This document shows positions 1 through 14,454 of a stretch of DNA of 64,000 nucleotides, piece after piece (within the stretch, counting starts at the first letter, position 1; each line of letters starts with the position of its first letter). The notes beneath the pieces were generated by a model. It saw nothing but the letters and a program-made list of their open reading frames with translations, was not told where the DNA came from and made no database searches. The position numbers were made by a program, and so were the translations under genes. The DNA is from Siphonodentalium dalli (lineage: Eukaryota > Mollusca > Scaphopoda > Gadilida > Siphonodentaliidae): positions 36,308,106-36,372,105 of the forward strand of contig CP136063.1 of NCBI GenBank assembly GCA_032622095.1. Direction: 5' to 3'.

Positions 1-495
1 CGTCGGTTGACCACCCACAGATATCCTGGGGGGATGGCAAATAAGAAATCGACAAATTTTGAAGGAAATTTCGTATAGTTTGAACATTTAGTGGCACAAG
101 CTGTCGCTATATGGCCACATAATCATCATTTGTACCCGCCTTACTGAAAACCCGGACCAGTTGACCGTCGGTTGACCACCTACAGATATCATGGGGGGAT
201 GGCAAATAAGAAATCGACAAATTTTGAAGAAAATTTCGTATAGTTTGAACATTTAGTGGCACAAGCTGTCGCTATATGGCCACATAATCATCATTTGTAC
301 CCGCCTTACTGAAAACCCGGACCAGTTGACCGTCGGTTGACCACCTACAGATATCATGGGGGGATGGCAAATAAGAAATCGACAAATTTTGAAGGAAATT
401 TCGTATAGTTTGAACATTTAGTGGCACAAGCTGTCGCTATATGGCCACATAATCACCATTTGTACCCGCCTTACTGAAAACCCGGACCAGTTGAC

Positions 496-3400
496 CGTCG
501 GTTGACCACCCACAGATATCCTGGGGGGATGGCAAATAAGAAATCGACAAATTTTGAAGGAAATTTCGTATAGTTTGAACATTTAGTGGCACAAGCTGTC
601 GCTATATGGCCACATAATCATCATTTGTACCCGCCTTACTGAAAACCCGGACCAGTTGACCGTCGGTTGACCACCTACAGATATCATGGGGGGATGGCAA
701 ATAAGAAATCGACAAATTTTGAAGGAAATTTCGTATAGTTTGAACATTTAGTGGCACAAGCTGTCGCTATATGGCCACATAATCACCATTTGTACCCGCC
801 TTACTGAAAACCCGGACCAGTTCACCGTCGGTTGACCACCCACAGATATCCTGGGGGGATGGCAAATAAGAAATCGACAAATTTTGAAGGAAATTTCGTA
901 TAGTTTGAACATTTAGTGGCACAAGCTGTCGCTATACGGCCACATAATCATCATTTGTACCCGCGTTACTGAAAACCCGGACCAGTTAACCGTCGGTTGA
1001 CCACCCACAGATATCCTGGGGGGATGGCAAATAAGGAATCGACAAATTTTGAAGGAAATTTCGTATAGTTTGAACATTTAGTGGCACAAGCTGTCGCTAT
1101 ATGGCCACATAATCATCATTTGTACCCGCCTTACTGAAAACCCGGACCAGTTGACCGTCGGTTGCCACCTAGAGATATCATGGGGGGATGGCAAATAAGA
1201 AATCGACAAATTTTGAAGGAAATTTCGTATAGTTTGAACATTTAGTGGCACAAGCTGTCGCTATATGGCCACATAATCACAATTTGTACCCGCCTTACTA
1301 AAAACCCGGACCAGTTGACCGTCGGTTGACCACCCACAGATATCCTGGGGAAATGGCAAATAAGAAATCGACAAATTTTGAAGAAAATTTCGTATAGTTT
1401 GAACATTTAGTGGCACAAGCTGTCGCTATATGGCCACATAATCATCATTTGTACCCGCCTTACTGAAAACCCGGACCAGTTGACCGTCGGTTGACCACCC
1501 ACAGATATCCTGGGGGGATGGCAAATAAGAAATCGACAAATTTTGAAGGAAATTTCGTATAGTTTGAACATTTAGTGGCACAAGCTGTCGCTATATGGCC
1601 ACATAATCATCATTTGTACCCGCCTTACTGAAAACCCGGACCAGTTGACGTCGGTTGACCACCTACAGATATCATGGGGGGATGGCAAATAAGAAATCGA
1701 CAAATTTTGAAGAAAATTTCGTATAGTTTGAACATTTAGTGGCACAAGCTGTCGCTATATGGCCACATAATCATCATTTGTACCCGCCTTACTGAAAATC
1801 CGGACCAGTTGACCGTCGGTTGACCACCTACAGATATCATGGGGGGATGGCAAATAAGAAATCGACAAATTTTGAAGGAAATTTCGTATAGTTTGAACAT
1901 TTAGTGTCACAAGCTGTCGCTATATGGCCACATAATCACCATTTGTACCCGCCTTACTGAAAACCCGGACCAGTTGACCGTCGGTTGACCACCCACAGAT
2001 ATCCTGGGGGGATGGCAAATAAGAAATCGACAAATTTTGAAGGAAATTTCGTATAGTTTGAACATTTAGTGGCACAAACTGTCGCTATATGGCCACATAA
2101 TCATCATTTGTACCCGCCTTACTGAAAACCCGGACCAGTTGACCGTCGGTTGACCACCTACAGATATCATGGGGGGATGGCAAATAAGAAATCGACAAAT
2201 TTTGAAGGAAATTTGGTATAGTTTGAACATTTAGTGGCACAAGCTGTCGCTATATGGCCACATAATCACCATTTGTACCCGCCGTACTGAAAACCCGGAC
2301 CAGTTGACCGTCGGTTGACCACCCACAGATATCCTGGGGGGATGGCAAATAAGAAATCGACAAATTTTGAAGGAAATTTCGTATAGTTTGAACATTTAGT
2401 GGCACAAGCTGTCGCTATACGGCCACATAATGATCATTTGTACCCGCCTTACTGAAAACCCGGACCAGTTGACCGTCGGTTGACCACCTACATATATCAT
2501 GGGGGGATGGCAAATAAGAAATCGACAAATTTTGAAGGAAATTTCGTATAGTTTGAGCATTTAGTGGCACAAGCTGTCGCTATATGGCCACATAATCATC
2601 ATTTGTACCCGCCTTACTGAAAACCCGGACCAGTTGACCGTCGGTTGACCACCTACAGATATCATGGGGGGATGGCAAATAAGAAATCGACAAATTTTGA
2701 AGGAAATTTCGTATAGTTTGAACATTTAGTGTCACAAGCTGTCGCTATATGGCCACATAATCACCATTTGTACCCGCCTTACTGAAAACCCGGACCAGTT
2801 GACCGTCGGTTGACCACCCACAGATATCCTGGGGGGATGGCAAATAAGAAATCGACAAATTTTGAAGGAAATTTCGTATAGTTTGAACATTTAGTGGCAC
2901 AAACTGTCGCTATATGGCCACATAATCATCATTTGTACCCGCCTTACTGAAAACCCGGACCAGTTGACCGTCGGTTGACCACCTACAGATATCATGGGGG
3001 GATGGCAAATAAGAAATCGACAAATTTTGAAGGAAATTTGGTATAGTTTGAACATTTAGTGGCACAAGCTGTCGCTATATGGCCACATAATCACCATTTG
3101 TACCCGCCGTACTGAAAACCCGGACCAGTTGACCGTCGGTTGACCACCCACAGATATCCTGGGGGGATGGCAAATAAGAAATCGACAAATTTTGAAGGAA
3201 ATTTCGTATAGTTTGAACATTTAGTGGCACAAGCTGTCGCTATACGGCCACATAATGATCATTTGTACCCGCCTTACTGAAAACCCGGACCAGTTGACCG
3301 TCGGTTGACCACCTACATATATCATGGGGGGATGGCAAATAAGAAATCGACAAATTTTGAAGGAAATTTCGTATAGTTTGAGCATTTAGTGGCACAAGCT

Positions 3401-6400
3401 GTCGCTATATGGCCACATAATCATCATTTGTACCCGCCTTACTGAAAACCCGGACCAGTTGACCGTCGGTTGACCACCCACAGATATCCTGGGGGGATGG
3501 CAAATAAGAAATCGACAAATTTTGAAGGAAATTTCGTATAGTTTGAACATTTAGTGGCACAAGCTGTCGCTATATGGCCACATAATCATCATTTGTACCC
3601 GCCTTATTGAAAACCCGGACCTGTTGACCGTCGGTTGACCACCTACAGATATCATGGGGGGATGGCAAATAAGAAATCGACAAATGTTGAAGGAAATTTC
3701 GTATAGTTTGAACATTTAGTGGCACAAGCTGTCGCTATATGGCCACATAATCACCATTTGTACACGCCTTACTAAAAACCCGGACCAGTTGACCGTCGGT
3801 TGACCACCCACAGATATCATGGGGGGATGGCAAATAAGAAATCGACAAATTTTGAAGGAAATTTCGTATAGTTTGAACATTTAGTGGCACAAGCTGTCGC
3901 TATATGGCCACATAATCATCATTTGTACCCGCCTTACTGAAAACCCGGACCAGTTGACCGTCGGTTGACCACCCACATATATCCTGGGGGGATGGCAAAT
4001 AAGAAATCGACAAATTTTGAAGGAAATTTCGTATAGTTTGAACATTTAGTGGCACAAGCTGTCGCTATATGGCCACATAATCATCATTTGTACCCGCCTT
4101 ACTGAAAACCCGGACCAGTTGACCGTCGGTTGACCACCTACAGATATCATGGGGGGATGGCAAATAAGAAATCGACAAATTTTGAAGGAAATTTCGTATA
4201 GTTTGAACATTTAGTGGCACAAGCTGTCGCTATATGGCCACATAATCACCATTTGTACCCGCCTGACTAGAAACCCGGACCAGTTGACCGTCGGTTGACC
4301 ACCCACAGATATCCTGGGGGGATGGCAAATAAGAAATCGACAAATTTTGAAGGAAATTTCGTATAGTTTGAACATTTAGTGGCACAAGCTGTCGCTATAT
4401 GGCCACATAATCATCATTTGTACCCGCCTTACTGAAAACCCGGACCAGTTGACCGTCGGTTGACCACCTACAGATATCATGGGGGGATGGCAAATAAGAA
4501 ATCGACAAATTTTGAAGAAAATTTCGTATAGTTTGAACATTTAGTGGCACAAGCTGTCGCTATATGGCCACATAATCATCATTTGTACCCGCCTTACTGA
4601 AAACCCGGACCAGTTGACCGTCGGTTGACCACCTACAGATATCATGGGGGGATGGCAAATAAGAAATCGACAAATTTTGAAGGAAATTTCGTATAGTTTG
4701 AACATTTAGTGGCACAAGCTGTCGCTATATGGCCACATAATCACCATTTGTACCCGCCTTACTGAAAACCCGGACCAGTTGACCGTCGGTTGACCACCCA
4801 CAGATATCCTGGGGGGATGGCAAATAAGAAATCGACAAATTTTGAAGGAAATTTCGTATAGTTTGAACATTTAGTGGCACAAGCTGTCGCTATATGGCCA
4901 CATAATCATCATTTGTACCCGCCTTATTGAAAACCCGGACCTGTTGACCGTCGGTTGACCACCTACAGATATCCTGGGGGGATGGCAAATAAGAAATCGA
5001 CAAATTTTGAAGGAAATTTCGTATAGTTTGAACATTTAGTGGCACAAGCTGTCGCTATATGGCCACATAATCATCATTTGTACCCGCCTTACTGAAAACC
5101 CGGACCAGTTGACCGTCGGTTGACCACCTACAGATATCATGGGGGGATGGCAAATAAGAAATCGACAAATTTTGAAGGAAATTTCGTATAGTTTGAACAT
5201 TTAGTGGCACAAGCTGTCGCTATATGGCCACATAATCACCATTTGTACCCGCCTTACTGAAAACCCGGACCAGTTCACCGTCGGTTGACCACCCACAGAT
5301 ATCCTGGGGGGATGGCAAATAAGAAATCGACAAATTTTGAAGGAAATTTCGTATAGTTTGAACATTTAGTGGCACAAGCTGTCGCTATACGGCCACATAA
5401 TCATCATTTGTACCCGCGTTACTGAAAACCCGGACCAGTTAACCGTCGGTTGACCACCCACAGATATCCTGGGGGGATGGCAAATAAGGAATCGACAAAT
5501 TTTGAAGGAAATTTCGTATAGTTTGAACATTTAGTGGCACAAGCTGTCGCTATATGGCCACATAATCATCATTTGTACCCGCCTTACTGAAAACCCGGAC
5601 CAGTTGACCGTCGGTTGCCACCTAGAGATATCATGGGGGGATGGCAAATAAGAAATCGACAAATTTTGAAGGAAATTTCGTATAGTTTGAACATTTAGTG
5701 GCACAAGCTGTCGCTATATGGCCACATAATCACAATTTGTACCCGCCTTACTAAAAACCCGGACCAGTTGACCGTCGGTTGACCACCCACAGATATCCTG
5801 GGGAAATGGCAAATAAGAAATCGACAAATTTTGAAGAAAATTTCGTATAGTTTGAACATTTAGTGGCACAAGCTGTCGCTATATGGCCACATAATCATCA
5901 TTTGTACCCGCCTTACTGAAAACCCGGACCAGTTGACCGTCGGTTGACCACCCACAGATATCCTGGGGGGATGGCAAATAAGAAATCGACAAATTTTGAA
6001 GGAAATTTCGTATAGTTTGAACATTTAGTGGCACAAGCTGTCGCTATATGGCCACATAATCATCATTTGTACCCGCCTTACTGAAAACCCGGACCAGTTG
6101 ACGTCGGTTGACCACCTACAGATATCATGGGGGGATGGCAAATAAGAAATCGACAAATTTTGAAGAAAATTTCGTATAGTTTGAACATTTAGTGGCACAA
6201 GCTGTCGCTATATGGCCACATAATCATCATTTGTACCCGCCTTACTGAAAACCCGGACCAGTTGACCGTCGGTTGACCACCTACAGATATCATGGGGGGA
6301 TGGCAAATAAGAAATCGACAAATTTTGAAGGAAATTTCGTATAGTTTGAACATTTAGTGTCACAAGCTGTCGCTATATGGCCACATAATCACCATTTGTA

Positions 6401-7093
6401 CCCGCCTTACTGAAAACCCGGACCAGTTGACCGTCGGTTGACCACCCACAGATATCCTGGGGGGATGGCAAATAAGAAATCGACAAATTTTGAAGGAAAT
6501 TTCGTATAGTTTGAACATTTAGTGGCACAAACTGTCGCTATATGGCCACATAATCATCATTTGTACCCGCCTTACTGAAAACCCGGACCAGTTGACCGTC
6601 GGTTGACCACCTACAGATATCATGGGGGGATGGCAAATAAGAAATCGACAAATTTTGAAGGAAATTTGGTATAGTTTGAACATTTAGTGGCACAAGCTGT
6701 CGCTATATGGCCACATAATCACCATTTGTACCCGCCGTACTGAAAACCCGGACCAGTTGACCGTCGGTTGACCACCCACAGATATCCTGGGGGGATGGCA
6801 AATAAGAAATCGACAAATTTTGAAGGAAATTTCGTATAGTTTGAACATTTAGTGGCACAAGCTGTCGCTATACGGCCACATAATGATCATTTGTACCCGC
6901 CTTACTGAAAACCCGGACCAGTTGACCGTCGGTTGACCACCTACATATATCATGGGGGGATGGCAAATAAGAAATCGACAAATTTTGAAGGAAATTTCGT
7001 ATAGTTTGAGCATTTAGTGGCACAAGCTGTCGCTATATGGCCACATAATCATCATTTGTACCCGCCTTACTGAAAACCCGGACCAGTTGACCG
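496..7093 (+). repeat. Segmental duplication inside the satellite (4,453-bp offset)
   Basis: The segment of about 496-2,640 recurs at about 4,949-7,093. Private variants keep a constant offset of 4,453 bp (27 monomers minus 2 bp): ttcaccg at 821 and 5,274, the one-base-short gttgccacctagag at 1,161 and 5,614, ggggaaatgg near 1,348 and 5,801, gttgacgtcgg (missing C) near 1,644 and 6,097, gtgtcac at 1,904 and 6,357, and gtttgag at 2,551 and 7,004. Very few differences separate the copies (for example gaaaatccgg against gaaaacccgg), so the duplication is recent. Confidence 0.9.
1860..3470 (+). repeat. 825-bp tandem 5-monomer higher-order repeat
   Basis: Private variants repeat at exactly 825 bp (5 x 165): ttagtgtcac at 1,901 and 2,726, the cacaaactgtcgc variant near 2,073 and 2,898, aatttggtatag near 2,214 and 3,039, gccgtactg near 2,281 and 3,106, aatgatcatt near 2,429 and 3,254, and gtttgagcat at 2,551 and 3,376. 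The second copy is missing from the related block at 4,949-7,093, so this expansion came after, or was lost relative to, the 4,453-bp duplication. Confidence 0.88.
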
Positions 7094-10000
7094 TCGGTTG
7101 ACCACCTACAGATATCATGGGGGGATGGCAAATAAGAAATCAACAAATTTTGAAGGAAATTTCGTATAGTTTGAACATTTAGTGGCACAAGCTGTCGCTA
7201 TATGGCCACATAATCATCATTTGTACCCGCCTTACTGAAAACCCGGACCAGTTGACCGTCGGTTGACCACCTACAGATATCATGGGGGGATGGCAAATAA
7301 GAAATCGACAAATTTTGAAGGAAATTTCGTATAGTTTGAACATTTAGTGGCACAAGCTGTCGCTATATGGCCACATAATCACCATTTGTACCCGCCTTAC
7401 TGAAAACCCGGACCAGTTGACCGTCGGTTGACCACCCACAGATATCCTGGGGGGATGGCAAATAAGAAATCGACAAATTTTGAAGGAAATTTCGTATAGT
7501 TTGAACATTTAGTGGCACAAGCTGTCGCTATATGGCCACATAATCATCATTTGTACCCGCCTTACTGAAAACCCGGACCAGTTGACCGTCGGTTGACCAC
7601 CTACAGATATCATGGGGGGATGGCAAATAAGAAATCGACAAATTTTGAAGAAAATTTCGTATAGTTTGAACATTTAGTGGCACAAGCTGTCGCTATATGG
7701 CCACATAATCATCATTTGTACCCGCCTTACTGAAAACCCGGACCAGTTGACCGTCGGTTGACCACCTACAGATATCATGGGGGGATGGCAAATAAGAAAT
7801 CGACAAATTTTGAAGGAAATTTCGTATAGTTTGAACATTTAGTGGCACAAGCTGTCGCTATATGGCCACATAATCACCATTTGTACCCGCCTTACTGAAA
7901 ACCCGGACCAGTTGACCGTCGGTTGACCACCCACAGATATCCTGGGGGGATGGCAAATAAGAAATCGACAAATTTTGAAGGAAATTTCGTATAGTTTGAA
8001 CATTTAGTGGCACAAGCTGTCGCTATATGGCCACATAATCATCATTTGTACCCGCCTTACTGAAAACCCGGACCAGTTGACCGTCGGTTGACCACCTACA
8101 GATATCATGGGGGGATGGCAAATAAGAAATCGACAAATTTTGAAGGAAATTTCGTATAGTTTGAACATTTAGTGGCACAAGCTGTCGCTATATGGCCACA
8201 TAATCACCATTTGTACCCGCCTTACTGAAAACCCGGACCAGTTGACCGTCGGTTGACCACCCACAGATATCCTGGGGGGATGGCAAATAAGAAATCGACA
8301 AATTTTGAAGGAAATTTCGTATAGTTTGAACATTTAGTGGCACAAGCTGTCGCTATACGGCCACATAATCACCATTTGTACCCGCGTTACTGAAAACCCG
8401 GACCAGTTGACCGTCGGTTGACCACCCACAGATATCCTGGGGGGATGGCAAATAAGAAATCGACAAATTTTGAAGAAAATTTCGTATAGTTTGAACATTT
8501 AGTGGCACAAGCTGTCGCTATATGGCCACATAATCATCATTTGTACCCGCCTTACTGAAAACCCGGACCAGTTGACAGTCGGTTGACCACCTACAGATAT
8601 CATGGGGGGATGGCAAATAAGAAATCGACAAATTTTGAAGGAAATTTCGTATAGTTTGAACATTTAGTGGCACAAGCTGTCGCTATATGGCCACATAATC
8701 ACAATTTGTACCCGCCTTACTGAAAACCCGGACCAGTTGACCGTCGGTTGACCACCCACAGATATCCTGGGGGGATGGCAAATAAGAAATCGACAAATTT
8801 TGAAGAAAATTTCGTATAGTTTGAACATTTAGTGGCACAAGCTGTCGCTATATGGCCACATAATCATCATTTGTACCCGCCTTACTGAAAACCCGGACCA
8901 GTTGACCGTCGGTTGACCACCTACAGATATCATGGGGGGATGGCAAATAAGAAATCGACAAATTTTGAAGGAAATTTCGTATAGTTTGAACATTTAGTGG
9001 CACAAGCTGTCGCTATATGGCCAAATAATCACCATTTGTATCCGCCTTACTGAAAACCCGGACCAGTTGACCGTCGGTTGACCACCTACAGATATCATGG
9101 GGGGATGGCAAATAAGAAATCGACAAATTTTGAAGGAAATTTTCGTATAGTTTGAACATTTAGTGGCACAAGCTGTCGCTATATGGCCACATAATCATCA
9201 TTTGTACCCGCGTTACTGAAAACCCGGACCAGTTGACCGTCGGTTGACCACCCACATATATCCTGGGGGGATGGCAACTAAGGAATCGACAAATTTTGTA
9301 GGAAATTTCGTATAGTTTGAACATTTATTGGCACAAGCTGTCGCTATATGGCCACATAATCATCATTTGTACCCGCCTTACTGAAAACCCGGACCAGTTG
9401 ACCGTCGGTTGACCACCTACAGATATCATGGGGGGATGGCAAATAAGAAATCGACAAATTTTGAAGGAAATTTCGTATAGTTTGAACATTTAGTGGCACA
9501 AGCTGTCGCTATATGGCCACATAATCATCATTTGTACCCGCCTTACTGAAAACCCCGACCAGTTAACCGTCGGTTGACCACCTACAGATATCATGGGGGG
9601 ATGGCAAATAAGAAATCGACAAATTTTGAAGGAAATTTCGTATAGTTTGAACATTTAGTGGCACAAGCTGTCGCTATATGGCCACATAATCACCATTTGT
9701 ACCCGCCTTACTGAAAACCCGGACAAGTTGACCGTCGGTTGACCACCCACAGATATCCTGGGGGGATGGCAAATAAGAAATCGACAAATTTTGAAGGAAA
9801 TTTCGTATAGTTTGAACATTTAGTGGCACAAGCTGTCGCTATATGGCCACATAATCATCATTTGTACCCGCCTTACTGAAAACCCGGACCAGTTGACCGT
9901 CGGTTGACCACCTACAGATATCATGGGGGGATGGCAAATAAGAAATCGACAAATTTTGAAGAAAATTTCGTATAGTTTGAACATTTAGTGGCACAAGCTG

Positions 10001-11220
10001 TCGCTATATGGCCACATAATCATCATTTGTACCCGCCTTACTGAAAACCCGGACCAGTTGACCGTCGGTTGACCACCTACAGATATCATGGGGGGATGGC
10101 AAATAAGAAATCGACAAATTTTGAAGGAAATTTCGTATAGTTTGAACATTTAGTGGCACAAGCTGTCGCTATATGGCCACATAATCATCATTTGTACCCG
10201 CCTTACTGAAAACCCGGACCAGTTGACCGTCGGTTGACCACCCACAGATATCCTGGGGGGATGGCAAATAAAAATCGACAAATTTTGAAGGAAATTTCGT
10301 ATAGTTTGAACATTTAGTGGCACAAGCTGTCGCTATATGGCCACATAATCATCATTTGTACCCGCCTTACCGAAAACCCGGACCAGTTGACCGTCGGTTG
10401 ACCACCTACAGATATCATGGGGGGATGGCAAATAAGAAATCGACAAATTTTGAAGGAAATTTCGTATAGTTTGAACATTTAGTGGCACAAGCTGTCGCTA
10501 TATGGCCACATAATCACCATTTGTACCCGCCTTACTGAAAACCCGGACCAGTTGACCGTCGGTTGACCACCCACAGATATCCTGGGGGGATGGCAAATAA
10601 GAAATCGACAAATTTTGAAGGAAATTTCGTATAGTTTGAACATTTAGTGGCACAAGCTGTCGCTATACGGCCACATAATCATCATTTGTACCCGCGTTAC
10701 TGAAAACCCGGACCAGTTGACCGTCGGTTGACCACCCACAGATATCCTGGGGGGATGGCAAATAAGGAATCGACAAATTTTGAAGGAAATTTCGTATAGT
10801 TTGAACATTTAGTGGCACAAGCTGTCGCTATATGGCCACATAATCATCATTTGTACCCGCCTTACTGAAAACCCGGACCAGTTGACCGTCGGTTGACCAC
10901 CTACATATATCATGGGGGATGGCAAATAAGAAATCGACAAATTTTGAAGGAAATTTCGTATAGTTTGAACATTTAGTGGCACAAGCTGTCGCTATATGGC
11001 CAAATAATTACCATTTGTACCCGCCTTACTGAAAACCCGGACCAGTTGACCGTCGGTTGACCACCCACAGATATCCTGGGGGGATGGCAAATAAGAAATC
11101 GACAAATTTTGAAGGAAATTTCGTATAGTTTGAACATTTAGTGGCACAAGCTGTCGCTATATGGCCACATAATCATCATTTGTACCCGCCTTACTGAAAA
11201 CCCGGACCAGTTGACCGTCG

Positions 11221-11593
11221 GTAACGCGGGTACAAATGATGATTATGTGGCCGTATAGCGACAGCTTGTGCCACTAAATGTTCAAACTATACGAAATTTC
11301 CTTCAAAATTTGTCGATTTCTTATTTGCCATCCCCCTATGATATCTGTAGGTGGTCAACCGACGGTCAACTGGTCCGGGTTTTCAGTAAGGCGGGTGCAA
11401 ATGATGATTATGTGGCCATATAGCGACAGCTTGTGCCACTAAATGTTCAAACTATACGAAATTTCCTTCAAAATTTGTCGATTCCTTATTTGCCATCCCC
11501 CCAGGATATCTGTGGGTGGTCAACCGACCGTCAACTGGTCCGGGTTTTCAGTAAGGCGGGTACAAATGGTGATTATGTGGCCATATAGCGACA
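11221..11593 (-). repeat. Inverted patch of satellite (373 bp)
   Basis: About 2.25 monomers in reverse orientation between forward blocks. The left junction is ...gaccgtcg|gtaacgcggg... and the right junction is ...tatagcgaca|tagtttgaac.... The first reversed monomer carries the cgcgttac plus ctatacggcc variant pair found in forward monomers near 10,660-10,700. Confidence 0.92.
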
Positions 11594-14454
11594 TAGTTTG
11601 AACATTTAGTGGCACAAGCTGTCGCTATATGGCCACACAATCATCATTTGTACCCGCCTTACTGAAAATCCGGACCAGTTGACCGTCGGTTGACCACCCA
11701 CAGATATCCTGGGGGGATGGCAAATAAGGAATCGACAAATTTTGAAGGAAATTTCGTATAGTTTGAACATTTAGTGGCACAAGCTGTCGCTATATGGCCA
11801 CATAATCATCATTTGTACCCGCCTTACTGAAAACCCGGACCAGTTGACCGTCGGTTGACCACCTACAGATATCATGGGGGATGGCAAATAAGAAATCGAC
11901 AAATTTTGAAGGAAATTTCGTATAGTTTGAACATTTAGTGGCCCAAGCTGTCGCTATATGGCCACATAATCATCATTTGTACCCGCCTTACTGAAAACCC
12001 GTCCGGGTTGACCACCTACAGATATCATGGGGGGATGGCAAATAAGAAATCGACAAATTTTGAAGGAAATTTCGTATAGTTTGAACATTTAGTGACACAA
12101 GCTGTTGCTATATGGCCACCGAATCATCATTTGTACCCGCCTTACTGAAAACCCGGACCAGTTGACCGTCGGTTGACCACCCACAGATATCCTGGGGGGA
12201 TGGCAAATAAGGAATCGACAAATTTTGAAGGAAATTTCGTATAGTTTGAACATTTAGTGGCACAAGCTGTCGCTATATGGCCACATAATCATCATTTTTA
12301 CCCACCTTACTGAAAACTCGGACCAGTTGACCGTCGGTTGACCTCCTACAGATATCATGGGGGGATGGCAAATAAGAAATCGACAAATTTTGAAGGAAAT
12401 TTCGTATAGTTTGAACATTTAGTGGCACAAGCTGTCGCTATATGGCCACATAATCACCATTTGTACCCGCCTTACTGAAAACCCGGACCAGTTGACCGTC
12501 GGTTGACCACCCACAGATATCCTGGGGGATGGCAAATAAGAAATCGACAAATTTTGAAGGAAATTTCGTATAGTTTGAACATTTAGTGGCACAAGCTGTC
12601 GCTATATGGCCACACAATCATCATTTGTACCCGCCTTACTGAAAATCCGGACCAGTTGACCGTCGGTTGACCACCCACAGATATCCTGGGGGGATGGCAA
12701 ATAAGGAATCGACAAATTTTGAAGGAAATTTCGTATAGTTTGAACATTTAGTGGCACAAGCTGTCGCTATATGGCCACATAATCATCATTTGTACCCGCC
12801 TTACTGAAAACCCGGACCAGTTGACCGTCGGTTGACCACCTACAGATATCATGGGGGGATGGCAAATAAGAAATCGACAAATTTTGAAGGAAATTTCGTA
12901 TAGTTTGAACATTTAGTGGCACAAGCTGTCGCTATAAGGCCACATAATCATCATTTGTACCCGCCTTACTGAAAACCCGGACCAGTTGACCGTCGGTTGA
13001 CCACCTACAGATATCATGATGGGATGGCAAATAAGAAATCGACAAATTTTGAAGGAAATTTCGTATAGTTTGAACATTTAGTGGCACAAGCTGTTGCTAT
13101 ATGGCCACATAATTATCATTTGTACCCGCCTTACTGAAAACCCGGACCAGTTGACCGTCGGTTGACCACCCACAGATATCCTGGGGGATGGCAAATAAGG
13201 AATCGACAAATTTTGAAGGAAATTTCGTATAGTTTGAACATTTAGTGGCACAAGCTGTCGCTATATGGCCACATAATCATCATTTGTACCCGCCTAACTG
13301 AAAACCCGGACCAGTTGACCGTCGGTTGACCACCTACAGATATCATGGGGGGATGGCAAATAAGAAATCGACAAATTTTGAAGGAAATTTCGTATAGTTT
13401 GAACATTTATTGACACAAGCTGTCGCTATATGGCCACCTAATCATCATTTGTACCCGCCTTACTGAAAACCCGGACCAGTTGACCGTCGGTTGACCACCC
13501 ACAGATATCCTGGAGGGATGCCAAATAAGGAATCGACAAATTTTGAAGGAAATTTCGTATAGTTTGAACATTTAGTGGCACAAGCTGTCGCTGTATGGCC
13601 ACATAATCATCATTTTTACCCGCCTTACTGAAAACCCGGACCAGTTGACCGTCGGTTGACCTCCTACAGATATCATGGGGGGATGGCAAATAAGAAATCG
13701 ACAAATTTTGAAGGAAATTTCGTATAGTTTGAACATTTAGTGGCACAAGCTGTCGCTATATGGCCACATAATCACCATTTGTACCCGCCTTACTGAAAAC
13801 CCGGACCAGTTGACCGTCGGTTGACCACCCACATATATCCTGGGGGGATGGCAAATAAGAAATCGACAAATTTTGAAGGAAATTTCGTATAGTTTGAACA
13901 TTTAGTGGCACAAGCTGTCGCTATATGGCCACACAATCATCATTTGTACCCGCCTTACTGAAAATTTGGACCAGTTGACTGTCGGTTGACCACCCACAGA
14001 TATCCTGGGGGGGATGGCAAATAAGGAATCGACAAATTTTGAAGGAAATTTCGTATAGTTTGAAGATTTAGTGGCACAAGCTGTCGCTATATGGCCACAT
14101 AATCATCATTTGTACCCGCCTTACTGAAAACCCGGACCAGTTGACCGTCGGTTGACCACCTACAGATATCATGGGGGATGGCAAATAAGAAATCGACAAA
14201 TTTTGAAGGAAATTTCGTATAGTTTGAACATTTAGTGGCACAAGCTGTCGCTATATGGCCACATAATCATCATTTGTTCCCGCCTTACTGAAAACCCGGA
14301 CCAGTTGACCGTCGGTTGACCACCCACAGATATCCTGGGGGGATGGCAAATAAGGAATCGACAAATTTTGAAGGAAATTTCGTATAGTTTGAACATTTAG
14401 TGGCACAAGCTGTCGCTATATGGCCACATAATCATCATTTGTACCCGCCTTACT
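11594..14454 (+). repeat. Satellite block 2, forward orientation
   Basis: About 17 forward monomers with more scattered substitutions than block 1 (for example cacacaatcatc, gctataaggcc, and a truncated monomer near 12,000 where gaaaacccgtccgggttgacc lacks bases). Its right half is the left arm of the fold-back palindrome described separately. Confidence 0.93.

Larger units (their letters stand above)
1..11220 (+). repeat. Satellite block 1, forward orientation
   Basis: About 68 head-to-tail monomers, all in one orientation. It contains recent internal duplications, described as separate entries. The last forward bases are ttgaccgtcg at 11,211-11,220, after which the sequence switches to the reverse complement at gtaacgcggg. 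Confidence 0.95.
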
